A stretch of 40,330 bases of DNA from an uncultured Clostridia bacterium (GTDB lineage: Bacteria; Bacillota; Clostridia; Oscillospirales; Ruminococcaceae): the NCBI GenBank assembly GCA_947175655.1, contig CAMWNQ010000002.1, positions 1 through 40,330 on the forward strand, in the 5' to 3' direction. Under the pieces are notes generated by a model. It did no database searches. It was given only the letters and a program-made list of their open reading frames with translations, and was not told the origin of the DNA. The stretch's first letter is position 1. Each line of letters starts with the position of its first letter. Of the stretch, positions 1 to 7,984 are shown piece by piece. Made by a program: the position numbers and the translations under genes.

Positions 1-64
1 AATTTATTTCTTATTATAAGGCAATTATTCTAATTTGTCAATAGGTAAAATAAGCAATAAATAC

Positions 65-88
65 AGGCGGTCAACGACCGCCTTTTTT
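65..88 (+). terminator. Rho-independent terminator of a gene left of the window
   Basis: A perfect 8-bp GC-rich stem (AGGCGGTC / GACCGCCT) with a 3-nt loop is followed directly by a run of six T on the plus strand. It would end a plus-strand transcript entering from the left. No coding sequence is visible in positions 1-64. Confidence 0.85.
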
Positions 89-221
89 ATGCAGGTTAAT
101 TTACAAAAAAATATTTAAAACCTGATGAATTTCTATGATTTTATTATAAAACAAATCCATTTAAAAATCAATGTGCAAAATAAACGAATATTTAGGTCAA
201 ATTGCCCTATTTCATGATGTT

Positions 222-265
222 TTTATATGTAATAATAAAGATTATAATATCAAATTACATATAAA
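222..265 (+). promoter_or_regulatory. Promoter region with inverted repeat upstream of the XRE gene
   Basis: Two 12-bp arms (TTTATATGTAAT at 222-233 and ATTACATATAAA at 254-265) form a perfect inverted repeat with a 20-bp centre. The centre contains TATAAT (243-248), a good -10 element; the -35 is weak. An inverted repeat bracketing a -10 box just upstream of an XRE regulator suggests an autoregulatory operator. That role is inferred. Confidence 0.5.
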
Positions 266-281
266 TTAAGGAGAAAATATC

Positions 282-521
282 ATGAATAAAAGATTAAAAG
301 AACTTCGTTTAGCAAAAGGTTACACACAGATTAAGATGCAGATGGAAACCGATATTGACCAGAGCGACTATTCAAAAATTGAAAGAGGATATCGTGAGCT
401 TTCAATTAGACAAGCAATTATCATAGCCAAAATTTTTAACACAAGTATAGATTACATTACAGGTCTTACAGATGTAAAAGAACCATATCCCAGAAATAAA
501 GATACAGATGAAATCAAATGA
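282..521 (+). CDS. Small XRE-family HTH transcriptional regulator
   Basis: A 79-residue protein that is almost entirely one Cro/C1-type helix-turn-helix domain (about residues 2-60). It begins MNKRLKELRLAKGYTQ, has the recognition-helix region around QSDYSKIERGYRELS, and has the family's usual third part with IAKIFNTSIDYITGLTD. It is a DNA-binding protein, probably a dimeric repressor. The ATG has a good Shine-Dalgarno (AAGGAG, 8 nt upstream). It stands alone on the plus strand, convergent with the ABC-transporter operon to its right. The inverted repeat around its own promoter suggests autoregulation. No effector domain is present, so any signal must act through the HTH domain or a partner. 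The target genes are unknown. Confidence 0.85.
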   Translation: MNKRLKELRLAKGYTQIKMQMETDIDQSDYSKIERGYRELSIRQAIIIAKIFNTSIDYITGLTDVKEPYPRNKDTDEIK

Positions 522-547
522 AAAAAAAGACGGATTTTTAATCCGTC
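521..547 (-). terminator. Terminator of the ABC-transporter operon
   Basis: An 8-bp perfect stem (GACGGATT / AATCCGTC, loop TTT) is followed on the minus strand by eight T (A-run 521-528 on the plus strand). It lies just past the permease stop codon. The plus-strand XRE gene ends at the other side, where no T-run follows, so the signal serves mainly the minus strand. Confidence 0.85.
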
Positions 548-559
548 CTGAAAATCACT

Positions 560-1885
560 TTAAATTTTTTTAAATCTGGACTTCTGTCCAAAATTAAGCG
601 ATGATGTAAAAATCTTATCGGAGTTAAATATCTTTAATGCAAAGAACATACAAATTACAAATACAACAGCCTGATAGATAATTCCAAATATAAAAATCTG
701 AGTATTTCCAAACATCAGATTATTCATAGCAGTAAAAGTATGAGTAAATGGTATAATATAAACTACAATTCTTATAACTGACGGAAGAGTATTTATATCT
801 GAAATCATTGAAATCATATATGGAACCATTGCACACATCATAACTGGCATTATAAGACTCTGTGCAGATTTTGCATCATTAGCCATAGCACCCAGTATAA
901 TTGAGACTGAAAGAGAAATCATAATAGTTAAAAACATCTGCACACCAACAAGAAGATAATCAACTATTCCAAGATTCAATCCGAGTTGTTTCATAGCGTT
1001 ATCATATGATAAAGTTTCTGATATGAGATTTCCAAGTCCTTCACTTTCAATTGCAGATGTCATAGCATTTCCGACAAATAAATAATATCCAACCATAAAT
1101 AATACTGCATTAATAAGAGCTATTATTGCAGCAGCGAGCATCTTCGAACCAAGTACTGAGGTTCTCGAAACAGGTGCGGAAAGAAGAGTTTCAAGAGTTT
1201 TGTCAATTTTTTCTGTTGAGATTGCCCCTATAATCATCTGTGATGTAAACATAACAAGAACAAATACAATAATCGGAATAATCATATTCTGTACAGAAAT
1301 ATTCTGAAGAATAGTATTCATACTTATTTTTGCAGATTTATCAGATACAACAGTAACTTCTTCTACCGTAAAAGGATTTTGTACAAGAGATATGTCTTCT
1401 TCTGAAAATCCCCCATGTTTCATAAGCTGATTTCCTATAACGGATTTCATAAGAGACAATCCACCACTTGTACTTGAAGTCATTGTAGAAATTGATGATG
1501 ATGATTTCATAACCGATATTGCTTCAAGAGCAGATAAATTTCTGTTTTCAAGAAGTTCAGAAGTAAAACCCTCTGGAATTATTATAAGATTTTCAATATC
1601 ATTTTTTTTCATAATCTCTGAATGACTTAATTCAGAAGAATTTTTGTCAATAAAATTTATTACTGCTCCCATCTGCTTCATTTCTTCAAAGATACTGTCT
1701 GTAAAATCAGTTTCATCATAATTGAGTATATTTATTTTATATTCATTTTTTGACATTTCATCTATTGATGTTTTCATAACCTGTCCAACAATTGCAAACA
1801 TAACTGACATTATAACTATACCAAGAATCATTTGCTTGTTAATAAGTTCTGTAAGTTCTTTTTTAAGAAGATTAATGAATTTCAT
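560..1885 (-). CDS. ABC-2 type transporter permease (NatB-like)
   Basis: The membrane subunit of an ABC exporter. From the chosen ATG at 1885 the protein is 441 residues. It has one N-terminal membrane helix (about residues 15-35), a large extracytoplasmic domain (about 40-210), then five or six hydrophobic helices. The segment SAPVSRTSVLGSKMLAA between the second and third helices is typical of NatB/ABC-2 permeases. A longer reading frame extends to 1954, but the first 23 residues would lie in the ATPase gene, and the ATG at 1885 (MKFINLLKKELTEL) gives the usual family start with a GGTGG-type ribosome site. It overlaps the ATPase gene by 14 nt, so translation is probably coupled. Substrates of such pairs include Na+, peptides and antimicrobial compounds; the substrate here is unknown. 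Confidence 0.85.
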   Translation of the reverse strand: MKFINLLKKELTELINKQMILGIVIMSVMFAIVGQVMKTSIDEMSKNEYKINILNYDETDFTDSIFEEMKQMGAVINFIDKNSSELSHSEIMKKNDIENLIIIPEGFTSELLENRNLSALEAISVMKSSSSISTMTSSTSGGLSLMKSVIGNQLMKHGGFSEEDISLVQNPFTVEEVTVVSDKSAKISMNTILQNISVQNMIIPIIVFVLVMFTSQMIIGAISTEKIDKTLETLLSAPVSRTSVLGSKMLAAAIIALINAVLFMVGYYLFVGNAMTSAIESEGLGNLISETLSYDNAMKQLGLNLGIVDYLLVGVQMFLTIMISLSVSIILGAMANDAKSAQSLIMPVMMCAMVPYMISMISDINTLPSVIRIVVYIIPFTHTFTAMNNLMFGNTQIFIFGIIYQAVVFVICMFFALKIFNSDKIFTSSLNFGQKSRFKKI

Positions 1886-2621
1886 TATTAACCACCACTC
1901 TTTCAAATACTTCTTCAAGATTTGATGCATTATATCTTGATTTAAGTTCATCAACTGAACCGACAGTCATAAGATGTCCGCCGGATACTATTCCCACACG
2001 GTCAGAAACAAATTCAATTTCAAGCATATTGTGTGAAGAAAGTAAAAAGGCTGTACCCTCTTCTTTTGCAAGACGTTTAATCATCTTTCTTATATCCATA
2101 GCATTTAAAACATCAAGACCACTTGTAGGTTCATCAAGAATCGCAAGTTTTGGCTTTGTCATTACGGCTCTTGCAAGTAGCAATTTTCTAATCATTCCAC
2201 GGCTGTAAGTACCTATTTTATCATTCAGACGTTCTTTAAGACCGCATATTTCCGAAGCCCTCTGTACATAACTTTCTATTGTTGCAGGGTCAGTAGTAAA
2301 AAGACCTGCCATAAATTTAAGATATGCTTTGCCTTTCATATTTTTATATGCACCGGCTTCATCGGGAAGATATGTAATACATTCCCTTACTTTTTCAGGT
2401 TCTTTTATAACGCTGAACCCGTTTACAATGGCATCACCTGCTGTAGGTTTAATAAGCGTTGAAATCATTCTTATAGTAGTTGTCTTGCCAGCACCGTTTG
2501 AACCAATCAAAGCAAATATTTCACCTTTTTTAACGCTGAAACTTATATTGTTAGCAGCTAAAACAGTAGTATACTGTTTTGTAAGACCGTTTACTTCAAG
2601 AACATTATTATTAATATCCAT
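1872..2621 (-). CDS. ABC transporter ATP-binding protein (NatA-like)
   Basis: The 249-residue cytoplasmic ATPase of the exporter encoded with the downstream permease. Walker A is GSNGAGKT (residues 40-47), the signature is YSRGM (139-143; the family consensus is LSxGQ, and NatA-type proteins often have SxGM), Walker B is LAILDEP (159-165), and the switch histidine is in LLSSHNM (about 197). The ATG at 2621 is preceded by AAGGAG at good spacing. It belongs to the four-gene operon that starts with an XRE regulator at 3347. That layout suggests expression is controlled by a specific signal, perhaps antibiotic or envelope stress. Confidence 0.92.
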   Translation of the reverse strand: MDINNNVLEVNGLTKQYTTVLAANNISFSVKKGEIFALIGSNGAGKTTTIRMISTLIKPTAGDAIVNGFSVIKEPEKVRECITYLPDEAGAYKNMKGKAYLKFMAGLFTTDPATIESYVQRASEICGLKERLNDKIGTYSRGMIRKLLLARAVMTKPKLAILDEPTSGLDVLNAMDIRKMIKRLAKEEGTAFLLSSHNMLEIEFVSDRVGIVSGGHLMTVGSVDELKSRYNASNLEEVFERVVVNNEIH

Positions 2622-2647
2622 TTTAAGTCTCCTTTCAGATTTTTATT

Positions 2648-3130
2648 TTATATTTCATCATTATCTGAATTCATATATGTTTTATATCTGAACTTGTAAA
2701 CAAATGCAAGCACAGATCTTACTACAACATAATACATTAATGCAATATAGAAGCTCCAGAACATATAAATATTTATATATCCCCCAATAACAATACCAAT
2801 AGCAAGACCATAAACCAAAAAATAATATTCATTTTTTCCGACATCAGAAACTATTTGATTTTTGAGTTCATCATTTTCTCTGATATAATATTTTTTCAGC
2901 TTTTCTTTATTTTTAAGCATTGAAATATATCTTATGCAATTTATAATGCTAGTAAATATAACGGCTAAAGACATACCATTAATAAAACCTCTGAAAAAGT
3001 CTTCTTTCAATACAATATCAGAAGCATTAAAAAATCCTTTATTTTCCATAATCATAAGTACAAGCATAACAACCGACATTACTGATGAAAAAACCATTCT
3101 TAATTTAAGTTTATTTTTATAAGCATTCAT
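2648..3130 (-). CDS. Small integral membrane protein of the XRE-ABC operon
   Basis: A 160-residue protein with about four hydrophobic segments (near residues 12-28, 45-65, 100-118 and 122-142) separated by a lysine-rich cytoplasmic stretch containing KNKEKLKKYYIREND. The family is not recognised with certainty; similar small DUF membrane proteins often lie next to XRE regulators in Clostridia. The ATG at 3130 is chosen over the frame start at 3169 because it lies one base past the regulator's stop codon and has a strong GGAGG site 10 nt upstream. Translation is therefore probably coupled to the regulator. It may act as a sensor or as an accessory part of the ABC exporter; this is inference from position only. 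Confidence 0.7.
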   Translation of the reverse strand: MNAYKNKLKLRMVFSSVMSVVMLVLMIMENKGFFNASDIVLKEDFFRGFINGMSLAVIFTSIINCIRYISMLKNKEKLKKYYIRENDELKNQIVSDVGKNEYYFLVYGLAIGIVIGGYINIYMFWSFYIALMYYVVVRSVLAFVYKFRYKTYMNSDNDEI

Positions 3131-3131
3131 A

Positions 3132-3347
3132 TCAAAAACCGTCCTCCATAAATACTTCGGAGAAATCAAAAACTTCTTCTATGGTGAGTCCGAAATAATG
3201 TGATATTTTATACGCAAGCACAAGCGATGCCGTATATTTTCCGACTTCTATTGACGTTATCGTCTGACGAGTTGTTCCAACAGCTAAAGCGAGTTCCTCC
3301 TGTGATATTTTACGTTGTTTTCTAAGTTCTCTGATTTTAGTTTTCAA
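3132..3347 (-). CDS. XRE-family HTH regulator, first gene of the ABC operon
   Basis: A 71-residue Cro/C1-type HTH protein of the short YgzD-like class. It contains ELRKQRKISQEELALAVG, the recognition helix TTRQTITSIEVGKY, and the tail FGLTIEEVFDF. The start is a TTG at 3347, with AGGAGG (3359-3364) 11 nt upstream; no in-frame ATG lies nearby. It leads an operon with a small membrane protein, an ABC ATPase and a permease. Regulators of this class usually repress their own operon. Here two copies of a 14-bp repeat sit on the -35 and near the transcription start, which fits autorepression. Confidence 0.88.
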   Translation of the reverse strand: MKTKIRELRKQRKISQEELALAVGTTRQTITSIEVGKYTASLVLAYKISHYFGLTIEEVFDFSEVFMEDGF

Positions 3348-3372
3348 TAAAAAATCAGCCTCCTGTTTTGCT

Positions 3373-3432
3373 AAGTTAACTTTGCATTTTCAGTATATCA
3401 CATATTTTTGAAAATGTCAAGTAAACTTTGCA
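3373..3432 (-). promoter_or_regulatory. Promoter with paired operator-like repeats for the XRE-ABC operon
   Basis: On the minus strand a perfect -35 TTGACA (3415-3420) is followed after 17 bp by -10 TATACT (3392-3397). Two copies of a 14-bp repeat, AAGTTAACTTTGCA (3373-3386) and AAGTAAACTTTGCA (3419-3432), differ at one base and are 46 bp apart. One overlaps the -35 edge and the other lies at the expected transcription start. The core AAGTTAACTT is itself a perfect palindrome. Operators for the XRE protein are the likely role. Confidence 0.75.
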
Positions 3433-3440
3433 AAATATTC

Positions 3441-3475
3441 AAAAAAAAATACGGGCATATGAAAATATACCCGTA
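3441..3475 (-). terminator. Terminator after the clpE-like gene
   Basis: An 11-bp stem (3450-3460 with 3465-3475, one G-U wobble in the minus-strand RNA) with a 4-nt loop is followed by nine T on the minus strand. It lies 12 nt past the ATPase stop codon and marks the end of the long ruv-to-clp gene series. Confidence 0.85.
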
Positions 3476-3486
3476 ATTTATTATAA

Positions 3487-5796
3487 TTATTCTGATGTGA
3501 CTGTAATATTATCTCCATCAGCCGATATTAAAAGTTTATTTATCTTTAATGATTTTTCTATAATGATTTCCGCAATCTTATCTTCAACTTCCTGACGAAT
3601 AACACGTCTTATATCACGGGCATTATATGATTTTCCATAAGATTTTTCAGCTATTGTATTGAGAACTTTTTTATCATATTCAAGAGTTATATTTTTTTCT
3701 TCAAGAGGTTCTTTCATTTCTTCAAGCATAAGAGCTGCAATTTCTGAGAAATCTTCTTTTGAAAGTTTTCTGAAAGTTATAATTTCATCAATACGGCTTA
3801 TAAATTCAGGACGGAGGAATTCTCTTAATCCTTTGACAGCCTTTTCTTTTGAAATATCATTTTCAGTTTTATTGAAGCCTACACCTATTGTCTTATCAGT
3901 AGAACCAGCATTTGAAGTCATACATATAACAGTATGTTCAAAATTTATGTTTCTGCCATGAGCATCATCAATTCTGCCCTCATCAAGAATCTGCAGCAGT
4001 ATATTCATAACATCAGGATGAGCTTTTTCTATTTCATCAAAGAGTATAACTGAATAGGGTCTGCGTCTTACTTTTTCAGTGAGCTGACCTGCTTCATCAT
4101 ATCCAACATATCCTGGAGGTGAACCAATCATTCTAGAAACGGAATACTTTTCCATATATTCTGTCATATCAAGTCTTATAAGAGGATCAACAGAATCAAA
4201 AAGTTCACCTGCAAGAGCTTTTACAAGTTCCGTTTTTCCAACACCTGTAGGTCCTACAAAGATAAATGATGCTGGTCTTCTTTTCTTATTAAGCTGTGCT
4301 CTGGTTCTCTTGATAGCTTTTACAAGAGTATCAACAGCTTCATCCTGACCTACTATTTTTGATTTAAGAGAAGATTCAAGTTTTGAAAGCTTTATGAATT
4401 CTGTCTCAGCAATTTTGTTTGCTGGTATTCCTGTCCATTGTTCAATAACCTTTGCAACATCTTCTTCAGAAAGTTCAACATTTGATGCTTTTTCTGAAAG
4501 TTTTTTCAATTCATCTTCTTTATGAATAATTTCACCTTTAAGTTTTGCAATAAATTCATAATCCGGGTCAGCTTTTTCTTCCTGAACTTTTAAATTCTCA
4601 TTAAGTGTTTCAAAAGACTTTAAAGCCTTGTAATATTCTCCTATTTCTGGAGTCTGTATGCATTTTCTTGAACAAGCTTCATCAAGAAGGTCAATAGCCT
4701 TGTCAGGAAGGAATCTGTCATTGATATATCTTTCAGAAAGAACAGCACAGACTCTTGCCATATAATCAGATATATGAATATGATGATATTCTTCATAATG
4801 ACATTTTATTCCAAGAAGTACCTCAACTGTTTCATCAATAGTAGGCTCTACTACAGTAACAGGCTGAAAACGTCTTTCAAGTGCAGAATCCTTTTCGATA
4901 TATTTTCTGTATTCACCGAAAGTCGTTGCACCTATAACCTGAATTTCACCTCGTGAAAGAGCTGGCTTAAGGAGATTCGCAGCATTCATTGAACCTTCTG
5001 AATCTCCTGCACCGACAAGATTATGAACCTCATCAATAAACAATATTATATTTCCTTCACGCTTTACCTCATCAACAAGACCTTTAACACGGCTTTCAAA
5101 CTGACCTCGGAACTGAGTTCCAGCAATAAGGGCAGTAAGGTCAAGAAGATATATTTTCTTTGACTGAAGATTATATGGAACATCTCCAGATACTATTCTT
5201 TGTGCGATTCCTTCTGCAATAGCAGTCTTTCCCACACCTGGTTCACCTATAAGACAAGGATTGTTTTTAGTTCTTCTTGAAAGAATCTGAACTACTCTTG
5301 CTATTTCCTTATCTCTGCCAATTATATTATCAATCTTTCCGGACTCTGCCTTTTCAGAAAGATTTGTACAATAATTATCAAGAAATTTTTTTTCTTTTCC
5401 GCCTGAACCTTTTTTGTTCCCAAATCCAAAAAATCCGCCCTTTTCTCTGTTTTCCTTATTATTATCTTTATTTTTATTGTCAGAATTTTCAGGTTTTTTA
5501 GAACCATTCAAATTATTTAAATCATCATTATTAAATAAATTATGGATAAAATCAGGAATTGTACCTGAACCTCCCATTTCAAAATTTTCTCCATCCATAA
5601 GATCCATCATCTGATTGGACATCTGCTCAATCTCTTCATCTGTGATTCCAAGTTTTTCCATATATTCTGAAATCTGGGGAAGATGAAGTTCTTTTGCACA
5701 ATAAAAGCATAATCCCTCATTTTTCTTTTCATTTCCCTGCATAGACGTTAAGAAAACCACTGCTGGACGTTTTTTGCATCTGCTACACATCATCAT
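3487..5796 (-). CDS. clpE: ClpE-like Clp ATPase with N-terminal zinc finger
   Basis: A 769-residue AAA+ unfoldase that would feed proteins to ClpP. An N-terminal zinc finger has Cys4, Cys7, Cys30 and Cys33. It is followed by a low-complexity Asn/Lys/Gly linker (about 70-138) containing GGFFGFGNKKG. The first AAA domain has Walker A GEPGVGKT (184-191) and Walker B ILFIDEVH (251-257). A short coiled-coil middle domain lies at about 385-440. The second AAA domain has Walker A GPTGVGKT (515-522) and Walker B VILFDEIE (583-590). VGF (639-641) matches the ClpP-binding loop. There is no ClpC-type double N-repeat, so ClpE fits better than ClpC. AGGAGG lies 11 nt upstream of the first of three ATG codons and overlaps the cvpA stop region. 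No CtsR boxes were recognised in the immediate upstream gap. Confidence 0.88.
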   Translation of the reverse strand: MMMCSRCKKRPAVVFLTSMQGNEKKNEGLCFYCAKELHLPQISEYMEKLGITDEEIEQMSNQMMDLMDGENFEMGGSGTIPDFIHNLFNNDDLNNLNGSKKPENSDNKNKDNNKENREKGGFFGFGNKKGSGGKEKKFLDNYCTNLSEKAESGKIDNIIGRDKEIARVVQILSRRTKNNPCLIGEPGVGKTAIAEGIAQRIVSGDVPYNLQSKKIYLLDLTALIAGTQFRGQFESRVKGLVDEVKREGNIILFIDEVHNLVGAGDSEGSMNAANLLKPALSRGEIQVIGATTFGEYRKYIEKDSALERRFQPVTVVEPTIDETVEVLLGIKCHYEEYHHIHISDYMARVCAVLSERYINDRFLPDKAIDLLDEACSRKCIQTPEIGEYYKALKSFETLNENLKVQEEKADPDYEFIAKLKGEIIHKEDELKKLSEKASNVELSEEDVAKVIEQWTGIPANKIAETEFIKLSKLESSLKSKIVGQDEAVDTLVKAIKRTRAQLNKKRRPASFIFVGPTGVGKTELVKALAGELFDSVDPLIRLDMTEYMEKYSVSRMIGSPPGYVGYDEAGQLTEKVRRRPYSVILFDEIEKAHPDVMNILLQILDEGRIDDAHGRNINFEHTVICMTSNAGSTDKTIGVGFNKTENDISKEKAVKGLREFLRPEFISRIDEIITFRKLSKEDFSEIAALMLEEMKEPLEEKNITLEYDKKVLNTIAEKSYGKSYNARDIRRVIRQEVEDKIAEIIIEKSLKINKLLISADGDNITVTSE

Positions 5797-5804
5797 TTAC
5801 TTGC

Positions 5805-6701
5805 TTACCTCCTGCTATCAATAAATAAGTTTGAATTATATATATGCTTAAAAATTTTTGTTTTTTCTATATCCTCTGTTCTGAAAAGTATCATTTCATC
5901 ATTTCCTATATTAACAAGCATTTTAAATATTAAAGTAAAAATTAAAATTAAAATTGCTGTTTCAATTATTCCATTGACCAATCCAAGAGTATGGTCAACT
6001 ATTCCGAATGCTGGTATCAAGTTTCTGTCTTCAATTGCAGAAGCCAGATATTTAAAAATAATCATAATAACAGAAAAGATGACAATAAACATAGCTGTTT
6101 TTATAAAAGATAATACAGGCTTTCTGATAAAATTCTCTTCTATATAAGAGGCATTAAGCATCTTATCATTATTATACATCATTTTTATGCTTTCGTCAAA
6201 TAATTCCTGTGACAAATCATAATTCTGAAAGCAAAGTGATGGTATATCAGTTTTAAGATAGTCAGACAAGATATTTATATATCCTCTGTTAACCTTCTGC
6301 ATAAATAAATCCTTGTCACTTATTGCTTCACCGTTTAAACCTGAACAATAATCATAAACTTTCTCAGATGTGTTTTCACCGCTCATCAGTATTTCATCAA
6401 GTTTATTAACATCAATCGCAATATTATAACCAAAACTATCAATGTAAACTTTATACTGCTGGCTGAAATTAATCCTTGATATATTTTCATTTATAATGGA
6501 TATATTTTTTTCTTCAACATAATTTGAATAAAGTGATTTTGAAAGTATGTCATTTAATTTATATGATACAAATATACTTAAAATATATCCTATTATTATG
6601 ATAAATGTCCTCGAAAAACCCCTTTTAACTGATACAAAGATAGTAACTAAAGTCAGAACTATGATAAATAAATCATAGAAATGATAAAATAAATTTTCCA
6701 A
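5805..6701 (-). CDS. CvpA-family membrane protein
   Basis: A 298-residue protein. Two hydrophobic segments lie at the N-terminus (about residues 8-50, including TIFVSVKRGFSRTFIIIIGYI), a polar extracytoplasmic middle follows (about 55-190), and two or three further helices lie at about 195-270. The first two helices with the VKRGFSR turn, and the C-terminal GIVDHTLGLVNGIIETAILI segment, match the CvpA/colicin V production family. Its biochemical role is not settled; links to envelope integrity are reported for the family. The start is a TTG at 6701, 11-12 nt after GGGGAG; no early in-frame ATG offers a better start. The stop codon is 9 nt from the clpE start, so the two are likely cotranscribed. 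Confidence 0.78.
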   Translation of the reverse strand: MENLFYHFYDLFIIVLTLVTIFVSVKRGFSRTFIIIIGYILSIFVSYKLNDILSKSLYSNYVEEKNISIINENISRINFSQQYKVYIDSFGYNIAIDVNKLDEILMSGENTSEKVYDYCSGLNGEAISDKDLFMQKVNRGYINILSDYLKTDIPSLCFQNYDLSQELFDESIKMMYNNDKMLNASYIEENFIRKPVLSFIKTAMFIVIFSVIMIIFKYLASAIEDRNLIPAFGIVDHTLGLVNGIIETAILILIFTLIFKMLVNIGNDEMILFRTEDIEKTKIFKHIYNSNLFIDSRR

Positions 6702-6756
6702 TAAAAAGCCAGCTCCCCTTTCCTATTGTATGATACAGTATTATATTATATCATAA

Positions 6757-7926
6757 TTAGTTATTATAATCTATTCTATCAATTTTATCATATCCCATAA
6801 GAAATATATAATCATCACTTCTTCTGAACGAATTATAAGCATCAGTTATTTCAACTGTAGACCTGAGCTGACCATTAAAATCATATGCCATTATATTTTT
6901 TGAAGTCATAATATATGCACAATTATCATATATAGCAACATCTTTAAGCGGTTCAGAAGATTTTATTTTTATAGGTTCAGAATCTGCACTGGCAATTATA
7001 GTAAGAATATATTCCCTTCTTTTTTCATCATTTGTAATTATCGCTGAAGAATTGCCTTTTACATCTCCTCCGTCAAAATCACTCTCATAGACAAAATTAA
7101 CAACTATTTTTCCAGAATTATCATAATATGCACATTCTTCATCGCCAATAATGACTGCCCCTCCGGATTCAAGTGGATATGAATTTATGCAGAAAGTTTC
7201 AGCTGGTTCTGATATCCAGACAGGTTCACTTTTATCAAAATTTATTTTTTCCATTATATTTACCAAAGCACCATTCTTAGCATTTATAAAGCTTAAAAGA
7301 CAGCCCTCACTGTTTGACGTAAAACTTACATCAATTATTCTTTCAATGCAGTCTCTTCCATATATAAATTTTCCATTCTTATCATAAACAGTTAGAACAC
7401 TTGAAAATTTATCAGAATTTGTTACTATAGCTATATATCCCTGACTGCTTATTCTTCCGAAAATAATAGTATTCTCCATTTTTTTTGTAATTATTGTTTT
7501 CTTAGGAGATTCCACTCTGAAATTATATCCTCCGCTTTCATATATAAGAGCTTTACCGTCTGCTGTTTTCATAACAGCATTACTGTAAGCGTGCTGACGA
7601 CTTTCAAGAAGTCCGCCATTCTGATTATATATGTAAACATAGGCATCATTAAGAAGATAGCCAGTTTTTTTAGTCATATCAAACTGATATTCAGAGCCAC
7701 CATTTATTTCTATAGGAAAATTTCCCTCTGCAAGTTTTCCGTTATTCTGTATAGTTGTCTGATATTTTTCACCCAGACCTTCAAGTTTCGGATACCATTT
7801 ATCACGGTAATAATAAAGACCTCCGGCGATAATAATAAGTATAATAAATATAATAAGCTTAATTATACGCCTTTTACGTTTTTCTTTTTTTCTTTTTTCA
7901 ACAATATCAATTTCAAAATCAGGCAA
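6757..7926 (-). CDS. DUF5711-like membrane-anchored protein, propeller-like
   Basis: A 389-residue protein with a basic cytoplasmic N-terminus (KRKKEKRKRR), one membrane anchor (about residues 24-42), and a long extracytoplasmic part. The latter has repeated short beta-type segments such as GYLLNDAYVYIYNQNG, GYIAIVTNSDKFSSVLTVYDKNG and CAYIMTSKNIMAYDFNG, which suggest a WD/PQQ-like beta-propeller. It resembles the DUF5711 proteins often found next to cvpA in Oscillospiraceae. The family name is from memory and should be checked. The start is TTG, with AGGAG 9-10 nt upstream. The function is unknown; an envelope role with the CvpA protein is suggested only by position. Confidence 0.65.
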   Translation of the reverse strand: MPDFEIDIVEKRKKEKRKRRIIKLIIFIILIIIAGGLYYYRDKWYPKLEGLGEKYQTTIQNNGKLAEGNFPIEINGGSEYQFDMTKKTGYLLNDAYVYIYNQNGGLLESRQHAYSNAVMKTADGKALIYESGGYNFRVESPKKTIITKKMENTIIFGRISSQGYIAIVTNSDKFSSVLTVYDKNGKFIYGRDCIERIIDVSFTSNSEGCLLSFINAKNGALVNIMEKINFDKSEPVWISEPAETFCINSYPLESGGAVIIGDEECAYYDNSGKIVVNFVYESDFDGGDVKGNSSAIITNDEKRREYILTIIASADSEPIKIKSSEPLKDVAIYDNCAYIMTSKNIMAYDFNGQLRSTVEITDAYNSFRRSDDYIFLMGYDKIDRIDYNN

Positions 7927-7984
7927 AATTTTTCACTCCTATTATATTATCATCAACCCAGAGAAAAATACAAAACTAATTACT

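Noticed and set aside
1722..2691. Plus-strand open frames opposite the ABC ATPase and permease
   Set aside because: They lie antisense to strongly supported genes, have no ribosome site and no recognisable domain; they are compositional shadows.
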